DNA of 64,000 nt from Crossaster papposus. Taxonomy: Eukaryota; Echinodermata; Asteroidea; Velatida; Solasteridae. A program made the translations under genes and the position numbers. Positions 11,069-21,247 of this stretch are shown here, piece after piece. A model generated the notes under the pieces. It had not been told where the DNA came from. It did no database searches and worked only from the letters and a program-made list of their open reading frames with translations. Within the stretch, counting starts at the first letter, position 1, and each line of letters begins with the position of its first letter. Location of the stretch: assembly GCA_037893245.1 (NCBI GenBank), contig JBAIAA010000600.1, positions 62,001 through 126,000 on the forward strand, given 5' to 3'.

Positions 11069-11070
11069 AT

Positions 11071-12539
11071 TGTCTATCGTTGGCGATGCTGTTTCTACTC
11101 TAGCGGTCTAGTCCCCATCCAGCTATATAGCTAGCTGTGCGTATAGTTACTGCATTCGTGCGTTGACCGTATTGTACATGCCATTGTGGTTTTAGTTGGC
11201 AAACAGCTAGCGCGCTTCCTACACGCTGTCGCCGATAACTGGCTCGAAGATGCAATCTGTTCGCGGATAACTAAAGTGAAGTTAACTGGTTGGTATACGG
11301 CGACGAACGGTAAGTCAACTGTTAGAGTGGGAAGTTTTGTGGCGACTTGCTTGAAATTTGCTACAAGATTCAGGGCAAACATAGAAGAGTGGTATGTAAA
11401 CAAAGTGACTTCCGTACGTTCAACTTGCGTTTGAATCAACGCATTTTTTTTACATTTTTGTTTGGGCAACTAATTGCACTATATATATAAGAAACAAGGT
11501 GCATCTTTGATGAAGTGGTGTTGTTTAAGGAACCAAAGGGGAAAATTGTCTGTGCTCCGGAGACTGGAATATTAAATCTAGGCAACCGAATAGTTGAACC
11601 AGATTTCTGTGGAGTACTAAATAAAACTCGTCTTTCGTGTTCAGCCATCTTGTTTCCGGACCCTTAATTTGGGTCCGGTACAAATTAACGACTTCCTTAG
11701 ATACTGTTCACGATAGGCACTTATCCCATTCGTTTCCTCCGCCCGTGATTTTCCCCGGTCTTAAATAGTAGAAGTCATTATATAGGAAGAAATAAAGACC
11801 AAAATGTGCCTATTCCCCGCGCTCCCATCACAACCTTTGGTCCCCGTCAAGGGTTTTTGGGGGCGAGCATGTATGATGTTTTCATGCCCCTCGCCCGGGG
11901 CATTTGAGCAAATTGGACGGCGCACGTACAAGTCACACTCGAGATCGAGCTACTAATGTGCCGGACCATCCTCCGTTTAGGCGCCAGGCAAAGACGGTTT
12001 ATATAAACGGTGAAAACTCCCCCTTTTTATCCAAACATCTCGCCTCGGACTTGCAATGGTCGTGGGTTACGATAGCGCGGGGACTTGCGACCTAAAACTC
12101 GCCACCAACGTTAACATGCGAAATGGCGAGATTTGTTGTTTCAAATTATGAACCTGGTGCGATGAGGCTTCATGTTGATCACATGCGTGCGCGGTACCAT
12201 CAAATGGGCGATTGTGTAGTTACGGATCTCTCTTTAGTTTTGATCAAATTGGAGTAAAAAGTATTTTTTTTTTTTCATTTATCATTCCAAAATTACTATC
12301 GAACTTCTCTCAATTCTAATGACACTATTTTGTTTTGACATTTTGAACAATTTATTGCGGTAGAAAATGCGTTTTTCGGTTGCTGTCTTGCGAATCAACG
12401 TGGCTCTGTGTATTTACGGTGTATCGTGGGTGTCGCCATCTTTTTTTTCGCGTTGCGTTTTGTCGTCATTGTACCCTAATATTACCAATATTACAAATAC
12501 CAAAACCCTGCCCTCTATCTTTGACATACATGTTGGTCG
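11071..12539. other. unassigned; overlapping ORFs on both strands at 11131-11469
   Basis: A 112-codon minus frame and an 82-codon plus frame overlap at 11131-11469; neither shows a recognisable motif, and simultaneous openness argues for chance. The rest of the block to 12539 has no feature I can support. Confidence 0.35.
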
Positions 12540-12926
12540 TTAAAGGGATCGTATACGTTCGGTGATTGGAACCCACTATTTATTTAAATCCTATAGTTAT
12601 AGATATTATAACTAACCTGTAACAATTTCATTTCAAAAGGTTGTAGCGATTTTGAGATATTGCCAAAAATCTGGAGCCGTTATGTCCACGCAGGAAGAAT
12701 AATCTGCATTGGAATACACAATCTAAGAAACGTCACTTCAGTAACGCTTCTCAGATTCAAATGTTTGGGAATAAAAAGTGATATCTTTTTCCATAACCGC
12801 AGTACTTTGAAGTGAAAAGTTTCTAAAAATGCATTATACTATCCAAAGCTGCTGTACTTCTTACCAAGTAAGTTTTTATTGCCATAAATTGTATGAGCAA
12901 TTACCAAACGTATACGATCCCTTTAA
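12540..12926 (+). repeat. TTAA-flanked MITE family D, copy 1
   Basis: Bounded by TTAA on both sides with inverted ends AAAGGGATCGTATACGTT and the complement AACGTATACGATCCCTTT. Interior words TTGGAACCCACT, GGTTGTAGCGATTTTGAGAT and CTCAGATTC match D3 and D4. No coding capacity. Confidence 0.9.
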
Positions 12927-13312
12927 TGTCGCAAGCTAGTTTGGAACGGGGTCCGTATAATTACACGACCGTCGTAAAATGATAATCATAGCAAGAGACG
13001 CGCATTACTCTGACCAATATCACCGTATAGTCTCCCCCCATTAAAGGGATCAATTAATTGTTTCTTTAGATTCACGACTCTTTGCCGCGCAATATAGGAT
13101 GCTTTATTTTAATAACAGTGTCGAGATTCATACAGCTTCTAATTAACTTCAGAACGTGATGGGGCTTAACCAAGAGAACCCTTCAGCTACAATTTGAGCA
13201 ATTTGTCGTCTTGCTTCGAGTCCCATTAGGGCCTATGGAAGGTGCTTGACATGTATGATGAAGGGAATTCGACCATTTTTGTGAAGGTTGTGCGTGGTAT
13301 ATATATATTATA
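12927..13312. other. no recognisable gene
   Basis: AT-rich spacer between two transposon-like elements; nothing further seen. Confidence 0.4.
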
Positions 13313-13792
13313 CTCATCACAAAAAGTATCGAGACACTTAAAAATGAGCCAATAATTAACAGCCCGAAAGGGTATGGATTAATCGAAGCAAATAACCCAG
13401 TGCATAATTTTGTTCTGCGTTATTTGACACCTCGATTGTTGAGATACGATTTTGCGGAGCGAAGTTATTGTCATTTCAATGGTCGTAGGTCCAGTTTCAA
13501 AAGTGACAATTATCCCTATATAAGCAGATTTGCATTATTGTTTTAAATGATCAGGTTCTGCTTCTGCTTCTGCTTCTATAGGGATGATTGTCACTTTTGA
13601 AACTGGACCTATGACCAATGAAATGACAATAACTTCGCTCCGCAACATCGTATCTCAACAATCGAGGTGTCAAAATACGCAGAACTAAATTATGCACTGG
13701 GTTATTTGCTTCGATTAATCCATACCATCTCGGGCCGTTAATTATAGGCTCATTTTTTTTTAAGTGTCTCGATACTTTTTGTGAAGAGTTTA
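13313..13792. repeat. foldback element J, arms of about 210 bp
   Basis: The left arm (to about 13520) and right arm (from about 13575) are near-complements around a spacer of about 55 bp that holds a (CTGCTT)n microsatellite. Ends read CACAAAAAGTATCGAGACAC and the complement GTGTCTCGATACTTTTTGTG. The ends resemble Tc1/mariner-type termini, which is inference. The 130-codon minus-strand frame inside is a by-product. Confidence 0.85.
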
Positions 13793-13959
13793 TAATAAAA
13801 GGTTTACAGTTAAGGTGCACATTGGATCTATTCATAAAGATTTGAATTTGCTTTGCTCGGGGTGATGTATTACCCTGACCCAATTCCATCTTATAAATAG
13901 CAGTTTGGCTGCGGTACCCGCTGGTGTATCGCATGCAAACCATCCAGCCGACCGCGGTA

Positions 13960-14035
13960 AGCTTGATGTTCGAGTGGTAAGACGTCCGCTGGACAAGGTC
14001 TTAGGTTCGAGTCCCTTTCGAGTATTTCATTTTTT
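13960..14035 (+). pseudogene. tRNA-like sequence (SINE head or tRNA pseudogene)
   Basis: Contains a B-box-like GGTTCGAGTCC (14003-14013) and an A-box-like GAGTGGTAAGACG about 30 nt upstream. I cannot fold a clean acceptor stem, so it is more likely a degraded tRNA or SINE head than a working tRNA gene. Confidence 0.5.
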
Positions 14036-14757
14036 GTTAATATAGTCTCTCGGGACAAAACTGAATGTACAGTGTTTATGAAATACGTCAATTTAGATTC
14101 AACCATTTTGATTCACAGTTTGTACTCTTCTTTTACATTATGTAGTTCATTTTAGTATTTATGAAATCGTGCTACCATCAACAAATCAGTACAAATATGT
14201 TTACGGTAAGCAGCAAATTTCTGCTTACCATAACAGAAGAAAAGGCTACAGTAGCTCAAATAGAAATCATAACAAATGCAGTATCATTCCTACAACCACC
14301 AGCCAAAGTTCAGCCACCCCCCCCCCCCCTCCCCCTCTACAAAAAGGGCTTCTCGAAATCCCATGCTGTCGCAGAATATAGCAAATCGCCGCATTGGTTT
14401 AAACATATAATATGTCTGTTTTGCCGTGCGCCATTAACAAAAATTGCATTGGAGCAATTCCTGCATAATAACATCTTATTTTATGACTATTTTTGTCCCC
14501 CCAACATATTCAGGTCCCACAAGACATGGTCCGACTCGAGGAAACAAATCGTGACCAGAATTGATTGGTAAGTGCATATCAAGTTCTTACTCTGAATTTT
14601 GCCCAATTCAGTCCAAGCAATGGAACCCTGGCCCAATTGGGTCTGAGAAATGGAACCCAGTGCATGCAATTATAATTATCCATGTAGAGTCGGGCCAGTA
14701 GTCTCCGCCACAGGCGTTCGATAGTGTCCGGTGATCAAGTGGCCGCGATATCGTGTA
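14036..14757. other. no recognisable gene; C-rich run near 14318
   Basis: A plus-strand frame (14161-14571) spans a C13 tract but has no domain or splice support. Otherwise featureless. Confidence 0.4.
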
Positions 14758-14997
14758 TAGACGATGTGCCCTCTGACGTCACGTGTTTACATCTGTATTC
14801 AAATGTGCCCGGCAGTATGCGCACACATCGTGTTTTACAAAAAATTTGCTTAAAGACTGACGTCGCAGGTCAGATCGCCTTTGAATTATTATGTGACCTC
14901 TGATGTCATCTCTTAACCAAATTGATGTAAGACATGATGCGTGCGCATATTGCCGGGCACATTTGAATACAGATGTAAACAGAGGGCACATCGTCTA
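14758..14997. repeat. MITE family C, copy 2 (intact)
   Basis: Intact palindromic element of about 240 bp: TAGACGATGTGCC at the left, GGCACATCGTCTA at the right, subterminal TGTTTACATCTGTATTCAAA mirrored on the right. TGACGTCACGTG lies at 14774-14785. Best reference for the family. Confidence 0.93.
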
Positions 14998-16234
14998 TTG
15001 TACACAAAGCGCGAACAGCGACCTCACGCGGCTTATATAGGCTACCATTATGCAAATCAGTTGAATCCAATCTTACGTTTTGGAACAACCTTTCTCCATG
15101 GCTAATGTTTTTCTTTGTTTTGTCGCTGGATTTCCAGCGATCACATCGTATGCGAATACAAATGAGATTATTATTATTTAGTACTTGGCAATCGAGGGCC
15201 TGTTTGTTTCGCGCAGATTCGGTGAACCAGAGTGTCGATACAGGATCCGGATCACGTTTTGCAGGGGCGTATCTAACTTTTCATTTAGAAAGGAGGGGGG
15301 GGGGGGGGGTAAGGGGGTCCCTTCACCTGTTTTGACAAGTGACATTGTTATAGTTGACAACCACTGATATCTCACCACTTAAAAAAAACATTTTAGTTTT
15401 TACTTTGCCAATAAAGGTGTTTGACATCAGACGAAAGGAACAGCATACTCGCTAATTGAGTTATATTTGTTTAATTAACTTCCATCCGCGTTCGAGCTAT
15501 ATATGTGCCCTCGTCTAAACAGCTAACAAACAGCCCATTAGTTTGTTCCCCTTTTAGGCTCCTCACCAAAACAGCTTTCTACACCTCTTGCGTCAGTCTC
15601 TAAATAGCAAGACGGGTTAAGTGTCTGAATGGCTTGAAACATGTTCTGTCCACACTGGGTAACCGTAACGGACATTTTCTACCTTAAAAAAAAGAAAAAG
15701 AAAAAGAAAAAAAAACCTAAAAAGAAAACTACAAACAACAAACATGTCCAAGACCCACTCAACGCTCGCCCCGTTACAACCGTTTCCGCTCCAACCCTTT
15801 TCCACGTGTTTACACACGCATTCCGAGACGTTCTTTTTTCAGCGGTTAAACAAACCAAAAAAGGGGGTCTGAGTGATCGATAAACTTTGCCCCAGAACGA
15901 GAGACTCTTCAGAACACACGCGCTAATGGATGCCGACTTGACACGGTCATTGATATTGATTTTTTCTTTTTTTTTCTTTTTTATTTGCCCCGCGACAAAT
16001 TATAGGAAATGTCTACCTTGTCCGGGGGAGAAGTTTAACAACAGTGTAAGGTGCGTCCTCATTAGTAGAAAAAAACCTGTAAGAAAACAAATACTGCAAG
16101 TGAAACTTGCGCAACATCCTGGGTTCACATAATCAGTAAGGGCATATTTTGACCCATAGATGACCTTTGACCTCAAACGTCTCGAGTCATCTGAAGTCCC
16201 CTGTCATTGTCACTGTGCACCTGAGTGCGAAAAA
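14998..16234. other. no gene; G15 run and A/G-rich tract
   Basis: Holds G15 at 15295-15309 and an (AAAAAG)-type tract at about 15685-15730. Frames through the tract are lysine- or phenylalanine-rich and are compositional. Confidence 0.5.
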
Positions 16235-16397
16235 AACCTGACAACGAACGCCGTTTTTGTTTTGCTTTTCTCAGCATCCATGATTGTCAAATTTTGGACA
16301 GATCAGCTAAACGATATTTACTATAAAATACAACCCCACAAATTCACCCAGTCATGACCATTCAAGCAATTACCAATGGTGTATCCTACCTTTAAAA
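16235..16397 (-). repeat. MITE family A, copy 2, truncated
   Basis: Matches one half of family A on the minus strand: CGATATTTACTATAAAATAC, CAAGCAATTACCAATGGTGT and the terminal CCTACCT-TTAA. The other terminus is missing. Confidence 0.8.
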
Positions 16398-16429
16398 ATC
16401 AGGGGATAAAACAAATGCACTCGTGTAAA

Positions 16430-16850
16430 AAGAGGTTACAATGACCATGGGACCAAGTTTTTCGATTTTGTTTGGATACTGTGCAAGTGTAGACTTGAAA
16501 TCAAGTCGTTAGACACCTTTGTCTTTGTCCGTGCAGGCGCCACTGAAATGAACCAGAGCTCAGCTGGCAGCGGGCATGGTGGCTCAGCGCTAGTTCATTT
16601 CGGTGGCGACTTGGTTTCAAGTCTACATTTGCACAGTATCCAAACAAAACTCAAAAAACTTATTCATAACTCTGTCAAACATTGTCAGACTTGGACGTTC
16701 AGTGATGTCTCATTTTAAAGTGGAAACCAGATCTTTGAAACCATATCTATATTATCGATGTTAGGTATACATTCTACGTGTGGTATTTCGTTAAATTTGT
16801 GTTGCATTTATTTGTATACATTCTGTACAAAACGACATTTAAAACGTCAC
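16430..16850 (+). repeat. foldback family E, copy 1, left end lost
   Basis: Shares GACCATGGGACCAAGTTTTT, GATACTGTGCAAGTGTAGAC and, in the right arm, ATATCTATATTATCGATGTT with E2 (20670-21247). Central inverted arms surround a divergent loop (16545-16605). The outer left arm of E2 has no counterpart here. Confidence 0.8.
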
Positions 16851-17308
16851 GAATGGACATGTATAAAAGCGCAATACCACACTTTTTTGGACCCAATCTC
16901 TGCCTTGTTCGTGACTTGCCATATCCGTGCGAACCAATTTGTTGTTACCTGTTTCCTTCACATCGTGTGAACTAAAAAATGTACTTCATGTGCCTCTGAA
17001 CCACTTTACGGGAGAAACAAGTCGACGCAAAAGGTACTATAGGATAAAATGATGATACGCGATCAATAATGAGATGCCGCCTGCACACCGTCAAGTTCGT
17101 TTGAAATCGCTTTACAGTGGGGGATCTAGGTTTTAACTAAGGAGGGGGAGGGGTGGGGGTGGGGGGGGGGGGGGGGGGTGTTGTGGGGGGAGGTGTTACC
17201 TGAGCGTGGCGAAGGTACGCCTTCGCCTTGCTAGGGGTTCCGGGGCATTAAACCCGTGAAGCCATGCCCCTCTGGAAAATTTTCACTAGGCAGTCCAAGG
17301 GTGGGAGA

Positions 17309-17310
<2 letters not shown>
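16851..17310. other. no gene; G-rich patch with G18
   Basis: A run of 18 G at 17161-17178 sits within a longer G-rich patch starting about 17143. Nothing else recognised. Confidence 0.5.
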
Positions 17311-17343
<33 letters not shown>

Positions 17344-17362
17344 GGTACCCCCCCCCCCCCCC
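17311..17362. repeat. G31 / C15 homopolymer hairpin
   Basis: 31 consecutive G (17311-17341) are separated by TTGGTA-type spacer from 15 consecutive C (17348-17362). The flanks GGGAGAGA and TCTCTCTC extend the inverted symmetry, so either strand could fold into a stable GC hairpin. Confidence 0.9.
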
Positions 17363-18139
17363 TCTCTCTCTCTGGAGATCCGCCACTGTACAGCCCAAAA
17401 CTTGACCGAGCACGTTCGTTTCTGTCCGTGTTCGATAATCGACTGTTGTTCCCTTGACCTAAATCCAGCTAGGTCTTTCATAGAAGACGATGAACTTGGA
17501 TGTGAATTTTAAAGAAGAGGTCTGTGCACACCCTTAAAACAAGAATTAAGGTAATCTTCCTCCGGTGTGAATTACGACGATTGACCAAACAAAAAAACTA
17601 AATGAGCAAACGGTATGGTGAACAGTACTGCGCGCGCCCTAAAGGCATTTTACGCCTCGGTTCCGTGCAATTTGTTAAGCAAAAACGTGCAAATGGCGTC
17701 GGTGTCTCCGAATAACCTATCGAAAAAAGAATCGACCCTGCAGTAAGTCGTTAAACCTAAGATTCCGTATAGTCTGAAACGACTTAACATCCGCGTGCGT
17801 TTGTCTGGGAGCGAGATTTAATACCGCGCCCCTTTCCTTCTAGCTTATATGATCAAAGGTCTCCAGTGGCTGAAATCTTTACCTGATATATTCTGGACTG
17901 TATTTCTACTCTAAGGGCTTAGGAATGTGTCTGAGAGTAATCTTAGCTAGATTGTGAGAGGCGAAAAACAAGCATTGTGCCGTCGTCCGTTCGTGTAACG
18001 GCTTGAAGTAAGCTTAGTTTATAATAACATAATAACACAAAGCATTTATAAGAATCACAGTATCTGACAATACAGCCATTCAAAGGCGCCGGTAGCAGTT
18101 CTTATATAAAAATATATGGCTTTGTTTTGAAATAAGTGA
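17363..18139. other. no recognisable gene
   Basis: Mixed-composition DNA without an open frame or repeat family that I recognise. Confidence 0.4.
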
Positions 18140-18234
18140 ACGGTTTGGTACAGATTTTTCGGGAATATCTCGAAATCGCTACCACCTTTTGAAATGAAAT
18201 CTTTACAGGTTAGTTTTATGGTATACATGTACAC

Positions 18235-18620
18235 ATTTTTGTTTTATAGTTTTGCCCGATTTTTTTGAAATCAAATGTATGTGTTTGAATCGCTACAAAT
18301 ATAGGGTTAGGGGTTAGGGGTTAGGGTTAGGTTGGCGGACAGTCCAGTGGTGCACAGCACACTGCCGCTGGACATTGCAGAGATGGTCGCAGGTGGTTTC
18401 CAGTGACGAGAAGAGGTTCCAGTGCTTCAGGGCCGATGGCAGGGAGCGGGTGTACAGGAGACGCCACGAGCGGTACGCCGACGCTTGTGTCCGCCAACCT
18501 AACCCTAACCCCTACCCCTTACCCCCTAACCCCTAAACCCTATCCCTTAACCCTATTTGTAGCGATTCAAACACATACATTTGATTTAACAAAATTCGGG
18601 CAAAACTATAAAAAACAAAT
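18235..18620. repeat. foldback element with TTAGGG-like arms, nested in D2
   Basis: The left arm (18235-18341) and right arm (18488-18620) are complementary: TATAGTTTTGCCCGA, ATCAAATGTATGTGTTTGAA, then several GGGTTA / TAACCC units, ending in GGTTGGCGGACA versus TGTCCGCCAACC. The 146-nt spacer encodes part of a Tc1-type transposase. The telomere-like units form part of both arms. Confidence 0.85.
18342..18498 (+). pseudogene. Tc1/mariner-type transposase fragment
   Basis: One plus frame from GTC at 18342 reads without stops: a segment RWTLQRWSQVVSSDEKRF followed by RADGRERVYRRRHERYADA. This matches the conserved Tc1-family block around the first catalytic aspartate (WxxVxxSDExRF, then RADGRxRVWRRxxERYxDA). 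The Asp of SDEKRF is present. Only about 52 codons survive; the helix-turn-helix region and the later catalytic residues are absent, so it cannot be functional. It forms the loop of the foldback above, and its 3' end (TGTCCGCCAACC) is part of the right arm. No other transposase block of this type was seen in the window. Confidence 0.85.
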
Positions 18621-18749
18621 CAGTGGTGCGTTTCTTTGTTCCTTGAGTATATATAGGATTGAAACAAACAGTGGGCTCCAATTACCAAACGTTTACGATC
18701 CTTTAAAAAAATTAAAAATACGTATTCTCCAATATCTCAGGTAAAAGGG

Positions 18750-18930
18750 AGCTTTCAGTTCGGGACGAGAGACGAAGAAGACTGTAAGATGAGCGAAAAC
18801 ATCGATCCGGGCGTGAGTTTGGGGACCCTAAAACGACTCAACAAGACGGAGACGTATTCGGTTTCGCGCAAGCGCAGATTGATGTTTTCGCTCGGCCTAC
18901 CGTCCTCTTTGTCTCCCCTCCCGAACCCGT
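18750..18930. repeat. imperfect inverted repeat of about 180 bp
   Basis: Left words AGTTCGGGACGAGAGACGAA and GAGCGAAAACATCGAT are answered by ATTGATGTTTTCGCTC and GTCTCCCCTCCCGAAC. It is flanked by similar CGTATTCTCNAATATCTC words at 18720 and 18930. No coding capacity. Confidence 0.65.
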
Positions 18931-18994
18931 ATTCTCAAATATCTCCGGTAATATGAACCAAAATGACGGCCATCATAGCTTGTTAGCATATATA

Positions 18995-19731
18995 TATACA
19001 TTTTCTGGCGGGAACGCCAATAATGAAATTGGTACTCGCCCCTTGTAATCTTTTATTAGACGATCGGTCCATAGCAGCTTGTGTGGAAACAGTGACGGAA
19101 TTCACTACACTGTCAAAATATCGGAGAAACCTTAGCTCGAAGGGAATTTGTCAACTGATCGCCTGGTCGTTGACAATGTTCATGTTCTGGCGGGAACGCC
19201 AACATTGAAATTGGTACTCGCCCCCTTGTATTGTTTTATTAGACGATCAGTCCATAGCTTGTTTGGGAACAGTGACGGATTTCACTACACTGTCAAAATA
19301 TCGGAGAAACCTTAGCTCGAAGGGAATTCGTCAACTGATCGCCTGGTCGTTGACAATGTTCATGTTCTGGCGGGAACGCCAACATTGAAATTGGTACTCG
19401 CCCCCTTGTATTGTTTTATTAGACGATCAGTCCATTGCAGCTTGTTTGGGAACAGTGACGGAATTCACTACACTGTCAAAATATCGGAAAAACCTTAGCT
19501 CGAAGGGAATTCGTCAACTGATCGCCGGGTCGTTGACAATGTTCATGTTCTGGCGGGAACGCCAACATTGAAATTGGTACTCGCCCCCTTGTATTGTTTT
19601 ATTAGACGATCAGTCCAGAGCAGCTTGTTTGGGAACAGTGACGAAATTCACTACACTGTCAAAATATCAGAGAATCTTCGCTCGAAGGGAATTCGTCATT
19701 ACTGATCGCCTGGTCGTTGACAATGATCATG
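18995..19731 (+). repeat. four-unit satellite-like array, about 180-183 bp per unit
   Basis: The marker CTGGCGGGAACGCC occurs at 19005, 19187, 19367 and 19550. Each unit continues with GAAATTGGTACTCGCC, TTTTATTAGACGATC, GTGACGGAATTCACTACACT and CGAAGGGAATTCGTCA. Each starts with a short hairpin TGGCG-GGAA-CGCCA. Units are highly similar to one another; the first and last are the most divergent. Confidence 0.92.
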
Positions 19732-20441
19732 TAACCCGCAGGCCGCGCAACCGTAAAGGGAGGAGAACGGAGCGAGGCCCTATCTCTTGCTGCCTATGCA
19801 AGCAAACGAACTCCGTCCCTATATACGAAGGTGCGAACCTGAATTCCGCGGACAGTACCAGCCTGGCGAATTAAGCCGTTGAACTAACTCCGGTCGTTGG
19901 CAAGATATGAATCCGATGTGAAATGTAAGTGCGGGGATGACGGTATCTGAATGCCTGAAAAAAACAAAAATGTAACACTGGGCCCTTGCTATAAAGTTGC
20001 ATCGTAATCGGCAACAGGATCGCCTTTGCTGCAGCGCGTCTTATTTGTTTCTCGCATGGATGATCACCAATGCGTCAGGCTAATGACATTCATATGTCAC
20101 ATACCTATGCCATTAATGCTGTCCAAGGAGCGTGTAATAATTACTAAAGGCGCTGTCCCCTTATTTTTAAACGAACATCCTAGTGTAAGCTAGTTTTCTT
20201 CAGGTTGTGCAGAAAGTTAAACTCTTTAAGGGGCGGGGGCCTTAAACAGACAGGTGATCATGCGCCGAACTGTTCTCAATCGGTAACTTTTAATATGGAG
20301 CAAGATATGAGACGGAGAAAACTCCCTCTCCTCCTTTGTAGTATTTTTTTCTTTGTGGTGGATCGTTAGGTAACAATAGTCTAGAGAGTGTATATGTATG
20401 GGGGACTAAGGGAAGTCCCTCGGTTTCACATCGTGCTGGTA
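19732..20441. other. no recognisable gene
   Basis: A GC-richer patch (19735-19880) follows the satellite; its open frame is continuous with the last satellite unit and has no domain. The rest is unassigned. Confidence 0.4.
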
Positions 20442-20667
20442 TAGACGATGTGCCCTCTGACGTCACGTGTTTACGTCTGTATTCAAATGTGCCCGGCAGT
20501 GATGCGCACCCATCGTGTTTTACATAAAACTTGCTTAAAGAGTGACGTCGCAGGTCAGATCGCCTTGGAATTATGTGACCTCTTAACCAAAATGTATGTA
20601 AAACATGATGCGTGCGCATATTGACGGGCACATTTGAATACAGATGTAAACAGAGGCACATCGTCTA
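20442..20667. repeat. MITE family C, copy 3
   Basis: Ends TAGACGATGTGCC and GCACATCGTCTA with TGACGTCACGTG at 20458-20469. Slightly shortened relative to C2 in the right half. Abuts element E2. Confidence 0.9.
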
Positions 20668-20669
20668 TA

Positions 20670-21247
20670 CAAGGTGTCTAAAACAAAATGCAACCAAATA
20701 TAACGGAATACCACGTGTAGAATGTATAACTAACATCGAATATCTAATAATATAGGTATGGTTTCAAAGATAAGGTTTCCACTTTAAAATGAGATATCTA
20801 ACGTCCAAATTTGACAATATTAGACAGAATTATGAATAATTTTCCAAGAGGGGTCAAATTGACCATGGGACCAAGTTTTTTAAATTTTGTTTTGATACTG
20901 TGCAAGTGTAGTCTTAAAATCAAGTCGTTACACACTTTTGTCTTTATCCGTGCAGGTGGCTGAGCACTGGTTCATTTCGTTGGCGCCTGCACAGACAAAG
21001 ACGACAAAGTCTAACGGCTTGAGTTCAAGTCTACACTTGCACAGTATCCAAACAAAATCGAAAAACTTGGTCCCGTGGTCAATTTGACCCCTCTTGGAAA
21101 ATTATTCATAACTCTGTTAAACATTGTCAGATTTTTTAAAGTGGAAACTAGTCTCTTTGTAACCATATCTATATTATCGATGTTAGTCATGCATTCTACG
21201 TGTAGTATTCCGTTATATTTTGTTGATTTTTTTAAAACACCCTGTTT
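20670..21247. repeat. foldback family E, copy 2 (about 575 bp)
   Basis: Near-complete inverted arms: AAGGTGTCTAAAACAAAA at the left and TTTTTTTAAAACACCCTG at the right. Inner pairs include GAGGGGTCAAATTGACCATG / GGTCAATTTGACCCCTC and GTGCAAGTGTAG / CTACACTTGCAC. The loop carries a short GCGCCTGCACAGACAAAG segment. It begins directly beside C3. Confidence 0.88.

Larger units (their letters stand above)
18140..18716 (-). repeat. MITE family D, copy 2, truncated and split by a foldback
   Basis: Left part carries GAAATCGCTACCACCTTTTG and GGTTAGTTTTATGGTATAC; the right part resumes with AGGATTGAAACAAACAGTGG and the terminus ACGATCCTTTAA. Between them sits the foldback at 18235-18620. The end distal to TTAA is missing. 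Confidence 0.8.

Noticed and set aside
13551..13943. 130-codon minus ORF
   Set aside because: Lies in the right arm of foldback J and extends toward the tRNA-like sequence; composition artefact.
13960..14035. Functional tRNA gene
   Set aside because: B box is good but the acceptor and anticodon stems do not pair convincingly.
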